In this document: positions 45,190-54,036 of the stretch, piece after piece | Numbering within the stretch: the stretch's first letter is position 1 | Layout: every line of letters begins with the position of its first letter | Assembly (NCBI RefSeq): GCF_000718515.1 | Contig: NZ_JNZS01000026.1 | Location: 1 to 64,000 of the forward strand | Direction of reading: 5' to 3' | Source: Micromonospora parva | GTDB taxonomy: Bacteria; Actinomycetota; Actinomycetes; Mycobacteriales; Micromonosporaceae | Length of the DNA stretch: 64,000 nucleotides | The notes under the pieces: generated by a model | The model's database searches: none | What the model was told of the DNA's origin: nothing | What the model saw: the letters and a program-made list of their open reading frames with translations, nothing else | Made by a program: the position numbers and the translations under genes

Positions 45190-46562
45190 CGGCACCCGAC
45201 GGCCCGCAGGAGTTGGAAGCGCAGTTCGCCCAGTGGCGCCAGTACGTGCTCCGCCGCCGGGAGTTGCAGGCGGTGGACGCCGACGAGTTGGAAGACCACC
45301 TGCGCGGCTCCGTCGACGAACTCGTCGCCGCCGGCCTGAGCCCCGACGAGGCGTTTCTGGTCGCGGTGAAACGGATGGGCAGCCTCGACGAACTCTCCCG
45401 CGAGTTCGCCCGGGAACACTCGGAACGGTTGTGGAAGCAGTTGGTGCTGACCGGCGACTCCGCCGGCCCGGCCGACGGCCCCCGCGCCCGGCGGGACCTG
45501 TGGGTGATGCTCGCCTGCGCGGCGGGCGCGCTGGTGTCGGTCAAGGTGCCGGTGCTGTTCGGGCTGAGCTTCGGCGAGGACGGCGCGTTCTACGCGCGGA
45601 ACTTCACACTGTTCGCGTTGCCCTGGCTGGCGGCGTACCTGGCCTGGCGTCGCAGCGCCCGACGGCCGGTGATCGCGGCACTCGCGGTCCTCTTCGCTCT
45701 CGGCGCGGTGGCGGCCAACGCCTACCCCCTGGCGGACGACTCGCAGTCAGTGGTCGTCACCAGCGTCCACCTTCCCATCGCCCTGTGGCTGGTGGTCGGC
45801 CTGGCCTACGTCGCCGACGACTGGCGCTCGTCGCGTCGGCGCATGGACTTCATCCGGTTCACCGGCGAGTGGTTCATCTACCTGGTGCTGATGGCGCTCG
45901 GCGGCGGCGTGCTCGCCGCGTTCCTGTTCAACACCTTCGCGGCCATCGGCATCGTCCCGCAGGAGTTCGTCTCGCAGTGGCTGCTGCCCGGTGGCGCCGC
46001 GGCCGCCGTCGTGGTGGCCGGGTGGCTCGTCGAGGCCAAGCAGAGCGTCGTCGAGAACATCGCGCCGGTGCTCACCCGGTTGTTCACCCCGCTCTTCACT
46101 GCCGCCCTGCTCGCCTTCCTCGTCGCTGTCGTCTGGACCAGCCACGGCATCGACGTCGAGCGTGAGGCGCTGCTCCTCTTCGACCTCCTGCTGGTCGTGG
46201 TGCTGGGGCTGCTGCTCTACTCACTGTCGGCCCGCGATCCGTCGGCCCCGCCCGGCCCGTTCGACAAACTCCAACTCGCGCTCGTGGTCAGCGCGTTGGC
46301 CATCGACGTGCTGGTGCTGATAGAGATCACCGGGCGCATCACCGACGACTACGGCGGCACGCCCAACCGGGCGGCAGCGCTCGGCGAGAACGTGATCCTG
46401 CTGGTCAACCTCGCGTGGTCGGCGTGGCTCCTGCTGACCTTCATTCGCCGGCGTACGCCGTTCGCGGCGCTCGAACGGTGGCAGACCGGTTACCTGCCGG
46501 TGTACGCGGCGTGGGCCTGGATCGTGGTGCTGGTGTTTCCGCCGCTGTTCGGCTTCGCCTAG
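45186..46562 (+). CDS. PadR-linked integral membrane protein with permease-prefix domain
   Basis: A 458-residue protein. Residues 1-85 form the small helical permease-prefix domain (ELEAQFAQWRQYVLRRRELQAVDADELEDHLRGSVDELVAAGLSPDEAFLVAVKRMGSLDELSREFAREH), followed by about ten hydrophobic helices. No transport motif is recognised. Expression is presumably controlled by the coupled PadR regulator. A smaller protein in the same arrangement is at 13824-14771. The function is unknown. Confidence 0.85.
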   Translation: MTAPDGPQELEAQFAQWRQYVLRRRELQAVDADELEDHLRGSVDELVAAGLSPDEAFLVAVKRMGSLDELSREFAREHSERLWKQLVLTGDSAGPADGPRARRDLWVMLACAAGALVSVKVPVLFGLSFGEDGAFYARNFTLFALPWLAAYLAWRRSARRPVIAALAVLFALGAVAANAYPLADDSQSVVVTSVHLPIALWLVVGLAYVADDWRSSRRRMDFIRFTGEWFIYLVLMALGGGVLAAFLFNTFAAIGIVPQEFVSQWLLPGGAAAAVVVAGWLVEAKQSVVENIAPVLTRLFTPLFTAALLAFLVAVVWTSHGIDVEREALLLFDLLLVVVLGLLLYSLSARDPSAPPGPFDKLQLALVVSALAIDVLVLIEITGRITDDYGGTPNRAAALGENVILLVNLAWSAWLLLTFIRRRTPFAALERWQTGYLPVYAAWAWIVVLVFPPLFGFA

Positions 46563-46587
46563 TCGGCGAGCGACCAGCCGCGAACCG

Positions 46588-46620
46588 GGGCCGGCCCTCC
46601 CGCCACGGGTGGGCCGGCCC
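46588..46620. terminator. Bidirectional hairpin terminator
   Basis: GGGCCGGCCC occurs at 46588-46597 and again at 46611-46620, forming a 10-bp stem; CCC/GGG can pair further inside the 13-nt loop. It lies between the convergent membrane protein and SPFH genes. Confidence 0.75.
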
Positions 46621-46624
46621 GCTG

Positions 46625-47482
46625 TCACTTGCCGGTGACGATGCCCGGGTTGATGCACAGCCCCGGGTTCGCGCCGTTCTTCTCCGCGATCTCCAGGCAG
46701 CGGGTCACCTTGTCCACCTTCGCGTTGGTCTCGGTGATCTGCTTGGAGATCTCGGCGTTCTTGCGGTCCTGCTCCAGGTTGCGGGTCTGGGCCAGCTTGT
46801 CCTGGAACGCCTTGATGTTGCCCTCGGTCTTGTCGTCGTGGTTGACCCGGGTGATGGTCACCGAGAGGATGTCCACGTCGCTGGCGAGGCGGGTCTCCGC
46901 GCTGGTCTTGATGTTCGCGGCGAACGGCTTCAGGTCGACGTTGAGGTCACCGGTCTGGGCGTCGATCTTCTCCAGCGGGTTGTACGCGGCGAAGGCGTCG
47001 TTCACCGCGCTGTCGAGCTGCACTCCCACCCGCTGACCGCGGAAGCTGCCGAAGTCGCCCTTGTAGTCCATGAACTGCTTCGGCGCGTTCTCCGGCTTGA
47101 CCTGCCATTCGACGAGCACCTCGACGCAGGCGTCGGCGAGGGTGCCGGTGCGCACGCGTACGCAGTTGTTGCCGCCGATGTGGTCGTACTTCTGCCGGCC
47201 CGCGTCCCACTCGCCGACCTTCTGCCAGGGCGCCACCCACTTCAGGCCCGATCCGGTCACCTCGCCGGTGGGCTTGCCGAAGCTGGTGACGATGCCGACC
47301 GAGCGGATGGGCACCGAGTGGGCGCTGGAGGCGATGCCGACCACCAGGGTGAGGGCGAGAAGGCCGAGCGCCGCGAGGGCGGCCGTCCGCTTCAGCGGCT
47401 TGGCCGAAGCGACGAGGGCGACGACGGCGCTGACCGCCAGGGCGACGGCGAAGACGATCGCCATGGTGAAGCCGACAGGCAT
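46625..47482 (-). CDS. SPFH/Band 7 (prohibitin-like) membrane protein
   Basis: A 285-residue protein with two N-terminal membrane helices (about residues 5-26 and 34-53), then an SPFH/Band 7 domain (SVGIVTSFGKPTGEVTGSGLKWVAPWQ; DILSVTITRVNHDD), and a charged coiled-coil (KAFQDKLAQTRNLEQDRKNAEISKQITETNAKVDKVTRCLE). The C-terminus contains two cysteines. Such proteins scaffold membrane microdomains. The ATG at 47482 is chosen from the first helix; AAGGTCCTCACCCC precedes it. Confidence 0.88.
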   Translation of the reverse strand: MPVGFTMAIVFAVALAVSAVVALVASAKPLKRTAALAALGLLALTLVVGIASSAHSVPIRSVGIVTSFGKPTGEVTGSGLKWVAPWQKVGEWDAGRQKYDHIGGNNCVRVRTGTLADACVEVLVEWQVKPENAPKQFMDYKGDFGSFRGQRVGVQLDSAVNDAFAAYNPLEKIDAQTGDLNVDLKPFAANIKTSAETRLASDVDILSVTITRVNHDDKTEGNIKAFQDKLAQTRNLEQDRKNAEISKQITETNAKVDKVTRCLEIAEKNGANPGLCINPGIVTGK

Positions 47483-47714
47483 GGGGTGAGGACCTTCCGC
47501 TGAGCTGTGTGGATCATCAACGTACGAGGGCAGGTCAAGCCGGTGGTCCGGGGGGACCGGCCTGGTGACCGGCCTCGCCGTGCCGCCGTCGCGGGGCGAC
47601 GCGGCCGATATCCCTCCGGCCGGATGCCCGTCGCCGGCGAATCCCACGACAGCGCATCCACCGCGCGCCGTTTCAGCGAACCATCGGGTAGGAAACGTCT
47701 ACCCGGGGGTACGT

Positions 47715-48389
47715 GTGGTGCTGAGCGCTTCGATGCCGGCGGATGCCGTGGAGGTCGCGTACAAGCGCGTCTGTCTGGCGGCTGAGGACCTGGACAGTAA
47801 CCGTGTCGCCACTGTGCTGCTGGAGATGGCGCACGCGTGGGGCGTCGAGGCGCTCTGGGAGCAGGTCTGCGGGCCGCTGCTGGCCCGGATGCCGGGGCGG
47901 ACCGCCGCCGAGATCGCCGTCGAGCACGCCCTGAGCGAGGGTGTCCGGGTCGGGATGGACGTGTACCGCCGGGAGCCCGGCCGGTCCCTGCCCGCGGGCG
48001 GGGTGTTGCTGGCCGGCGCCGAGCAGGAGGCGCACTGCCTCGGGCTGCACGCCCTCGCCGCCGCGCTGCGCGAGCAGGGTCGCGGCTGTCTGAATCTCGG
48101 CCCCGCGCTGCCCTGGGGTGCGCTGGCCAGTGCGGCGCACCGGGCCCGACCCCGCACCGTCGTGCTCTGGTCGCAGACGCCGCTCACCGGCCGCGCGTAC
48201 CGCCTGCTGCGCTTCGCCCGGGACTTCCCGCGCCTTCGGGCGTACGGCGCGGGGCCGGGCTGGATCGAGCCGCTCGGCAAGCCGGCCGTGCGGCTCGGCA
48301 CGTTGGCGGACGCCGTCGCCGCCTGCCTGGCTGTCGCGCCGGGACGTGACGCCCACCACATACGATACGGATCGGTCCCGTATCGTTAA
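47715..48389 (+). CDS. Cobalamin-binding-like sensory protein without a DNA-binding domain
   Basis: A protein of about 224 residues. The N-terminal half (AYKRVCLAAEDLDSNRVATVLLEMAHAWGVEALWEQVCGPLLARM) resembles the helical bundle that precedes B12-binding domains in CarH-type and MerR-linked regulators. The C-terminal half looks like a Rossmann-type B12-binding domain (GGVLLAGAEQEAHCLGLHALAAALREQGRGCLNLGPALPW), with E-A-H-C-L-G in the position of the D-x-H-x2-G cobalamin loop. No helix-turn-helix is visible. The GTG start at 47715 or 47718 is chosen for domain fit; the frame is open upstream. The last codons form one arm of an operator palindrome for the next gene. Confidence 0.6.
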   Translation: MVLSASMPADAVEVAYKRVCLAAEDLDSNRVATVLLEMAHAWGVEALWEQVCGPLLARMPGRTAAEIAVEHALSEGVRVGMDVYRREPGRSLPAGGVLLAGAEQEAHCLGLHALAAALREQGRGCLNLGPALPWGALASAAHRARPRTVVLWSQTPLTGRAYRLLRFARDFPRLRAYGAGPGWIEPLGKPAVRLGTLADAVAACLAVAPGRDAHHIRYGSVPYR

Positions 48390-48436
48390 TGCGCGTCGTA
48401 GGCTGACTCGCGTTACGAGTCTGACCCGTATCGTAT
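48360..48436. promoter_or_regulatory. Operator cluster before the MFS exporter gene
   Basis: Half-sites: ATACGATACGG (48360-48370), CCGTATCGT (48378-48386) and CCGTATCGTAT (48426-48436). The first two form a 25-bp dyad with perfect 9-bp arms, and the first and third are perfect 11-nt complements. GACTCG-CGTTA-CGAGTC lies between them. The dyad overlaps the end of the upstream gene. Binding by the TetR regulator encoded after the MFS gene is the simplest explanation. Confidence 0.7.
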
Positions 48437-48473
48437 TTCGTCGCGGGTGACCAGCGTGGGGGGAAAGCCAGGA

Positions 48474-50042
48474 ATGGAACTGCAGAACAACACCGGACAC
48501 CCGAGGCGGTGGGCGATCCTGGGGGTGCTGGTGATCAGCCTCCTCGTGGTCGTCCTCGACAACACGATCCTCAACGTCGCCCTGCGCACCCTGGCCGACC
48601 CGGTGCACGGCCTCGGCGCCAGCCAGGGTGAGCTGGAGTGGTCCATCAACTCCTACACCCTCGTCTTCGCCGGGCTGCTGTTCACCTTCGGCGTGCTCGG
48701 CGACCGCGCCGGCCGCAAGCGCTTCCTGATGATCGGTCTGTTGGTGTTCGGCCTGGCGTCGCTGCTCTCCGCGTACGCCCAGAGCCCCGGACAGCTCATC
48801 GCGGCCCGCGCCCTGATGGGGGTCGGCGGCGCGGCCATCATGCCGGTGACACTGTCGATCATCTCCAACGTCTTCGACCCGCGTGAGCGCGGTCGGGCCA
48901 TCGGGGTCTGGGCCGGCGCTGTCGGCCTCGCCGTGGCGATCGGCCCGATCCTCGGCGGCGCGCTGCTGGAGCACTTCTGGTGGGGTTCGGTCTTCCTGAT
49001 CAACGTGCCGGTGGTCGCCGCGGGCGTGGTGCTGGTGGCGCTGCTCGTCCCCGAGTCGCGTGACCCGCGCCCGGGCCGCATCGACGTGCTCGGCGTTCTG
49101 CTCTCCGTGGTCGGCCTGGTCGCCCTCTCCTACGGCATCATCGACGGCGGCGAGCACGGCTTCGGCCGCCCGCTGGCCTGGGGCTCGATCCTGGTCGGCG
49201 TCGCGGTGCTGGCCTGGTTCGTGCAGCACGAGCGGCGCAGCGACCACCCGTCGCTGGACGTCCGGCTGTTCAAGGTGCCCCGGTTCGCCGCTCCGGTCGC
49301 CATCGTCGGCCTGGTGTTCTTCGCCGCGATGGGCTCGATGTTCTTCGGATCGTTCTACCTGCAGCTCGTGCGTGACTACAGCCCGTTGCAGACCGGTCTG
49401 CTCTTCCTGCCCTTCGCCGGCGCCCAGCTGGTCTTCGCGCCGCGCAGCGCCACGATGGTCCGCCGCTACGGCGGGAAGGCCGTCGCCGCCGTCGGGTTGG
49501 TGCTGACCGCTGTGTCACTCGGCGCCTTCGTCTTCATCGGCGCCTCCACCCCGATCTGGATCGTGCTGCTCGTCTTCCTCATCCAGGGCGCCGGGATGGC
49601 CAACATCATGCCGCCGGCCACCGAGTCGATCATGTCGGCGCTGCCCCGGGAGAAGGCCGGGGTGGGCTCCGCGGTCAGCAACACCATCCGCCAGGTGGCC
49701 GGCGCGCTCGGCGTTGCCGTCCTCGGCTCGGTGCTCTCCGCTGTCTACCGCAGCGACATCGGTGACGCGCTGACCGGCCTGCCCACGCAGGCCCAGGACG
49801 CGGCCAACGAGTCGATCTCCGGGGCGTACGCGGCGGCGGGCCAGCTCGGCCCGGCGGCGCCGGGGCTGATCTCGGCGGCCAACGACGCCTTCGTCACCGC
49901 CATGCACTGGGCGGCCGGGCTCTCCGCGGTGATCGCCGCGCTCGGGATCATCGTGGTGCTGCGCTGGATGCCGGGCAAGGAGGAGACCAGTGTCGCCCCG
50001 GTGACGCCGGTCGCCGAGCCCGAATTGGCCGGCACGGCCTAG
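48474..50042 (+). CDS. MFS drug exporter, DHA2 (14-helix) family
   Basis: A 522-residue transporter with about 14 membrane helices. Motif A is GDRAGRKR, and motif C-like GAVGLAVAIGPILGGALLEHFWW marks the drug:proton antiporter family. The first helix contains VLDNTILNVAL, typical of DHA2. The ATG at 48474 is preferred over a GTG at 48447 because GGGGGGAAAG and AGGA lie just upstream. The TetR gene follows 11 bp downstream, and palindromic operator sites lie in front: a classic regulated efflux unit. Confidence 0.9.
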   Translation: MELQNNTGHPRRWAILGVLVISLLVVVLDNTILNVALRTLADPVHGLGASQGELEWSINSYTLVFAGLLFTFGVLGDRAGRKRFLMIGLLVFGLASLLSAYAQSPGQLIAARALMGVGGAAIMPVTLSIISNVFDPRERGRAIGVWAGAVGLAVAIGPILGGALLEHFWWGSVFLINVPVVAAGVVLVALLVPESRDPRPGRIDVLGVLLSVVGLVALSYGIIDGGEHGFGRPLAWGSILVGVAVLAWFVQHERRSDHPSLDVRLFKVPRFAAPVAIVGLVFFAAMGSMFFGSFYLQLVRDYSPLQTGLLFLPFAGAQLVFAPRSATMVRRYGGKAVAAVGLVLTAVSLGAFVFIGASTPIWIVLLVFLIQGAGMANIMPPATESIMSALPREKAGVGSAVSNTIRQVAGALGVAVLGSVLSAVYRSDIGDALTGLPTQAQDAANESISGAYAAAGQLGPAAPGLISAANDAFVTAMHWAAGLSAVIAALGIIVVLRWMPGKEETSVAPVTPVAEPELAGTA

Positions 50043-50053
50043 GTGCGGGAAGA

Positions 50054-50662
50054 ATGGCGGACATGACGTCCACTGCTGATGCTCCGCGGTCGCCCGGGCG
50101 ACCGCGGAGCATCCGCGCCGACGAGGCGATCATCGAGGCGACCCTCGACCTGCTCGCCGAGGGCAGCACCATCGAGGCGCTCTCGATCGAGGCGATCGCC
50201 GCCCGCGCCGGGGTCGGCAAGGCCACCATCTACCGCCGCTGGGCCGGCAAGGACGCGTTGCTGCTGGACGCGTTGCGGCGACTCAAGGGCGTCCTGGCCC
50301 AGCCGGCCGGGCACTCGGTCCGCGACGACCTGGTGCTGCTGGTCGGCGCGATCGGCAAGAACGTCGACCCACGCGCGGCGAAGATCATGCCCTGTCTGGT
50401 GCCCGCCGTGAACCGCAGCGCGGACCAGTACCAGCTCTACCAGAACATCATCGCGCCCCGGCGAAAGCTGATGCGCGAGGTGCTGCGACGCGGCATCGAC
50501 GAGGGCGCGCTCCGCGCCGACATCGACGTCGAGGTGACGATGGCGCTGCTCACCGGCCCGATGCTGATCCAGCGGGTGCTGCAGTGGAATCCGGACCTGG
50601 ACGAGCAGACCCTGCCCGAACGGGTCGTCGACGCGGTGCTGGAGGGCATCCGGGCCCGCTGA
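50054..50662 (+). CDS. TetR-family regulator of the adjacent MFS exporter
   Basis: A 202-residue regulator: R-S-P-G-R-P-R lead-in, helix-turn-helix (AIIEATLDLLAEGSTIEALSIEAIAARAGVGKATIYRRWAGKDALLLDAL) and a ligand-binding domain. GGGAAGA precedes the ATG. It follows the MFS gene by 11 bp, so the two are probably one transcript, with repression relieved by a transported drug. A perfect 34-bp palindrome (50079-50112) lies within its first 20 codons. Confidence 0.92.
   Translation: MADMTSTADAPRSPGRPRSIRADEAIIEATLDLLAEGSTIEALSIEAIAARAGVGKATIYRRWAGKDALLLDALRRLKGVLAQPAGHSVRDDLVLLVGAIGKNVDPRAAKIMPCLVPAVNRSADQYQLYQNIIAPRRKLMREVLRRGIDEGALRADIDVEVTMALLTGPMLIQRVLQWNPDLDEQTLPERVVDAVLEGIRAR
50079..50112. 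promoter_or_regulatory. Perfect 34-bp palindrome inside the start of the tetR gene
   Basis: ATGCTCCGCGGTCGCCC is followed immediately by its exact reverse complement, with CCCGGG at the centre. It lies at codons 9-20 of the regulator and encodes the APRSPGRPRSI stretch. It could be an internal operator or a stable mRNA hairpin that lowers translation; it could also be partly a by-product of Arg/Pro codon choice. Confidence 0.6.
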
Positions 50663-50799
50663 CGTCGGCGGCCCCGGTGCCCGCCGGCCGGGTGGCGGTC
50701 AGCGGGGTGCCCGCTGACCAGGCGTTGACGGCACGATGCCGTCGGCACGGCGGCCCGGCGGCCCGGCGGTCCGGGCGGCGCGGCGGCGCGGCGGTGCGG

Positions 50800-52719
50800 T
50801 CAGCCGGCCGGCGCGCGCAGGCGGTGCAGACGCAGCGCGAGCTGCACCTCCAGCGCCCGCTCGGGGCGCTGCCAGTCGACGCCGAGCAACTGCCCGACCC
50901 GCTCCAACCGCTGGGTCACCGTGTTGACGTGCACGTGCAGTTGCTCGGCGGCCCGGGCCAGGCTGCCACCCACCCCGAAGTACGCCTCCAGCGTCTTCAC
51001 CAGCGCCGTGCCGCGGCGGGCGTCGTAGTCGAGCACCGGGCCGACCGTGGCGGTGAGGAACTCCGTCACGTCCTTCTCACCGCGGTCACCGACAGTGCCC
51101 AGCAACAACCCGACGAAGCCCAACTCCACGGTGCTCGCGCCCTGCCCGGCACGGCCCAACGCACCCAACGCCGTCAGGCACCGGTCCGCCTCCTGAAACG
51201 TCACCGCCAGCGCCGCCGGCGTGTTCGCCGGGCCACTCGCCCCGGCGGTCACCGGGCGGCCGGTCACCCGGGACAGGTCCCGGGCCACCGCGCGGGCACT
51301 GCCGCCCGCGTCCGAGCCCGGCAACATCAGCACCACCCGGCCGTCGCGGGCCGCCGCCAGTCCGCCGCGCGCCGAGGCGTACGTGGTGGCCCAGGAGAGC
51401 ACCCGCTGCCGAGCCGAACCGGTCGCGGCGATCGCGTCGTCACCCACCGCCACCAGCACGTGCGGCGCGTCCAGGTCCACGCCGAGCCGACGGGCCCGGC
51501 TGCGCAACGCGTCGGTGTCGCGCAGCGGGCGGGCGATCAGGTCGTCCAGCAGCTCGCCCCGCACCCGCCCCTCCGCCTCCGCGACCGTCCGGCGGAACAA
51601 CAGCAGCAGCGCGGTCACCAACGCGGCCCGCTCCAGGATGCGCTGGTCGGCGTCGACCAACTCGTCGTCCGGGCGCAGCACCAGGGCGCCCAGGTTCTCC
51701 GCGCCGGCCACCACGGCGGCGTACCAGAGCGGGCCCCGGCGGACGCTGCGCCCCTCGGTCCGGGACGCGGCCACCGCCTCCACGATGTCCGCGCGGTCCG
51801 GCTCCTCGATCTCACCCACCCGGGCCAGCAGGCGGCCCTCGGCGTCCAACGCCAGCAGCGCGCCGCCCAGCACCTCGGTCACCGCCGCCGCCACGTCCTC
51901 CACCCCACCGCCGCGCAGCACCAACGCGGTCATCCGGTCGTGGGCCGCCGCCGCCCGCTCCACCGAGCTGCTGTGCGCCCGGATGGTGGTGTTCGCCGCC
52001 GACAACTCGGCCAACGCCGAACGGGTCTCGGCCAGCAGCCGGGCGGTGTCGATCGCCACCGCGGCGTGCGCGGCCAGCGACACCAGCAGCGTCACCTCCT
52101 CCCGGACGAACGGCCGGGCCGAACGGTTGGCCGCGTAGAGCACCCCGATCGAGGTGGAGCCGAGTCGCAGCGGCACCCCGAGGATCGCCACCAGACCCTC
52201 CTCGCCCACCCCCGCGTCGATCTCGCCGGTGTGGTGGAAGCGGGCGTCCTCGCCGTAGTTCGCGGTGACGTACGGGGCGCCCGACTGGGCCACCAGGCCA
52301 CCGAGGCCGGCACCCATCGGCAGGCGCAGCCGCTGGAAACGGGCCGAGACCGACCCGTCGGTCACCCGCATGTAGGTGTCGCCGCGTTCGTCGTCGTTGA
52401 GCGTCATGTACGCCACGTCCGCGCCGAGCAGGTGACGGGCCCGGTGCACGATCGCCCGCAACACGTCGTCCAGGTCGCGCAGCCCGGCCAGGTCGCTGAC
52501 CGTGTCGTACAGGCCGGACAGCTCGCTCTCCCGGCGGCGGCGGCGCTCCAGCAGCGCGCGGACCCGCAACGCCACAGCCCTGGCCTGCTCCAGCTCGGCC
52601 AGGCGCTCCGGCGGCAGCCCGGCCGCCCGCGCGGCCACCAGTGGTCCCTCGAACTCGACGGCCGCGGCCTCTCGGGCGAGCAGCTCCAGGAACTCCACCG
52701 GCGATGACATGGTCGACAT
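50800..52719 (-). CDS. PucR/CdaR-type regulator with GAF domain
   Basis: A 639-residue transcription factor. The N-terminal region is helical, a GAF domain spans about residues 80-235 (LRAIVHRARHLLGADVAYMTLND; GVPLRLGSTSIGVLYAANR), a middle GGDEF-like/CdaR region follows, and the C-terminal PucR helix-turn-helix reads TLEAYFGVGGSLARAAEQLHVHVNTVTQRLERVGQLLG. ATG at 52719 or 52710 is possible. The adjacent upstream gene on the same strand encodes 3-hydroxybutyrate dehydrogenase, only 14 bp away, so this factor probably controls that gene in response to a small carboxylate. Confidence 0.87.
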   Translation of the reverse strand: MSTMSSPVEFLELLAREAAAVEFEGPLVAARAAGLPPERLAELEQARAVALRVRALLERRRRRESELSGLYDTVSDLAGLRDLDDVLRAIVHRARHLLGADVAYMTLNDDERGDTYMRVTDGSVSARFQRLRLPMGAGLGGLVAQSGAPYVTANYGEDARFHHTGEIDAGVGEEGLVAILGVPLRLGSTSIGVLYAANRSARPFVREEVTLLVSLAAHAAVAIDTARLLAETRSALAELSAANTTIRAHSSSVERAAAAHDRMTALVLRGGGVEDVAAAVTEVLGGALLALDAEGRLLARVGEIEEPDRADIVEAVAASRTEGRSVRRGPLWYAAVVAGAENLGALVLRPDDELVDADQRILERAALVTALLLLFRRTVAEAEGRVRGELLDDLIARPLRDTDALRSRARRLGVDLDAPHVLVAVGDDAIAATGSARQRVLSWATTYASARGGLAAARDGRVVLMLPGSDAGGSARAVARDLSRVTGRPVTAGASGPANTPAALAVTFQEADRCLTALGALGRAGQGASTVELGFVGLLLGTVGDRGEKDVTEFLTATVGPVLDYDARRGTALVKTLEAYFGVGGSLARAAEQLHVHVNTVTQRLERVGQLLGVDWQRPERALEVQLALRLHRLRAPAG

Positions 52720-52733
52720 TGTGCTCAGCCCCA

Positions 52734-53516
52734 CTAGTTGGCCGTCCAGCCCCCGTCGAGGGCGATCGACGCTCCGCTGATGAACGCCGCCGGCGGCGAG
52801 CAGAGGTACGCCAGCAGTTCGGCCACCTCCTCCGGCTCGATCAACCGCTTGATCGCGGCCCGGGCCAGCATGATCTTCTCGACCACCTCGGTCTCGTCGA
52901 TGCCGTGACTGGCCGCCTGATCGGCGATCTGGCTCTCCACCAGTGCGGTGCGCACGTACGCCGGGTTGATGCAGTTGGCGGTGACCCCGTGCGCGGCGCC
53001 CTCCAGCGCGACCACCTTCGACAGCCCTTCGAGGGCGTGCTTGGCCGAGACGTACGCGGCCTTGTAGGGCGAGGCCCGCAGCCCGTGCACCGAGGAGATG
53101 TTGATGACCCGCCCCCAGCCCTGGGCGTACATGTGCGGCAGCGCCCGGCGGATCAGCAGGAACGGCGCCTCCACCATCACCCGCTGGATGTACTCGAAGC
53201 GCTCGACGGGGAAGTCCTGCAACGGCGCCACGTGCTGGAGCCCGGCGTTGTTCACCACGATGTCCACGTCCGCGTCGAGGGAGTCCACCGCCGCGGCGTC
53301 GGACAGGTCGACCCCCTCCGCCCGGCCCCCGGCCTCGGCGGCCACCGCCTTCGCCGCCTCCAGGTTGCGGTCCACCACGAGCACCGTGGCGCCGGCCGCG
53401 CCGAGCCGCAGGGCACACGCCCGCCCGATGCCGCCGCCGCCCCCGGTGACCAGGGCGGTCCGACCGGTGAGGTCGACCTGTACGACGTGGGGGACCACCA
53501 CGGGTTCTGCCGTCAT
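52734..53516 (-). CDS. bdhA: 3-hydroxybutyrate dehydrogenase (short-chain dehydrogenase)
   Basis: A 260-residue SDR enzyme: cofactor motif TGGGGGIG (24-31), NNAG (89-92), catalytic S142, Y155 and K159 (YVSAK), and the C-terminal SGASIALDGGWTAN. The sequence after the active site (INPAYVRTALVESQIADQA) fits 3-hydroxybutyrate dehydrogenases, which interconvert 3-hydroxybutyrate and acetoacetate with NAD. Reads as one transcription unit with the PucR gene. The ATG at 53516 follows GGCGCC and lacks a strong ribosome site. Confidence 0.85.
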   Translation of the reverse strand: MTAEPVVVPHVVQVDLTGRTALVTGGGGGIGRACALRLGAAGATVLVVDRNLEAAKAVAAEAGGRAEGVDLSDAAAVDSLDADVDIVVNNAGLQHVAPLQDFPVERFEYIQRVMVEAPFLLIRRALPHMYAQGWGRVINISSVHGLRASPYKAAYVSAKHALEGLSKVVALEGAAHGVTANCINPAYVRTALVESQIADQAASHGIDETEVVEKIMLARAAIKRLIEPEEVAELLAYLCSPPAAFISGASIALDGGWTAN

Positions 53517-53828
53517 GGCGCAAGAAGTTACGAGCTGTGTGCCCCCCGGCACATGGGCCGGCGACACATACTCCGCACCGAAGCTGTGTGGCTCGCCCGC
53601 CCCTCCCGACCCACACGCGCCCACCGCCCTCGTCGCGCCGCACCGCGCCAGGCTGCGCCGTGCCGCGCCGCGCCGGGCCGTGCCGCGCCGGGCCGTGCCG
53701 TGCCGGGCCGTGCCGCGCCGGGCCGCTGCGCTGCGCCAGGCTGCGCCGCGCCGGGCCGGTTGCGCCGCTCCGCGCCAGGCTGCGCCTGCGCCTGCGCTGC
53801 GCTGCGCCGCCGCCGCGCCGCGCCGCGC

Positions 53829-53905
53829 AAGATCGCGCAATATCCAGGATGTAGTGGGCATCCCGGCGTTCCGTTGCCACTACATCCTGGATCGAGCGTG
53901 ACCTT
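53829..53905. repeat. Large palindromic element, 29-nt arms, 19-nt loop (copy 2)
   Basis: Left arm 53829-53857 and right arm 53877-53905 pair at 24 of 29 positions; the inner 16 (ATCCAGGATGTAGTGG with its complement) are perfect. The loop is 19 nt, as in copy 1 at 7742-7824, and the arms share AAGATCG and GGATGTAGTGG with that copy. Confidence 0.8.
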
Positions 53906-53987
53906 GCCGGCGTCGACGTTGCGATTCGCGCCCGATCGGCCGCCGGAGCGTCTGAGGCAGCGACATCCGGGAGGTTGCTCGGATCTT

Positions 53988-54036
53988 GGCGCGTGGCGCG
54001 TGGCGCGTGGCGCGTGGCGCGTGGCGCGTGGCGCGC
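53988..54036. repeat. GGCGCGT heptamer array
   Basis: Six exact head-to-tail GGCGCGT units followed by one diverged unit (GGCGCGC). It lies about 220 bp upstream of ruvC. Such arrays change copy number easily by slippage. Confidence 0.9.
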
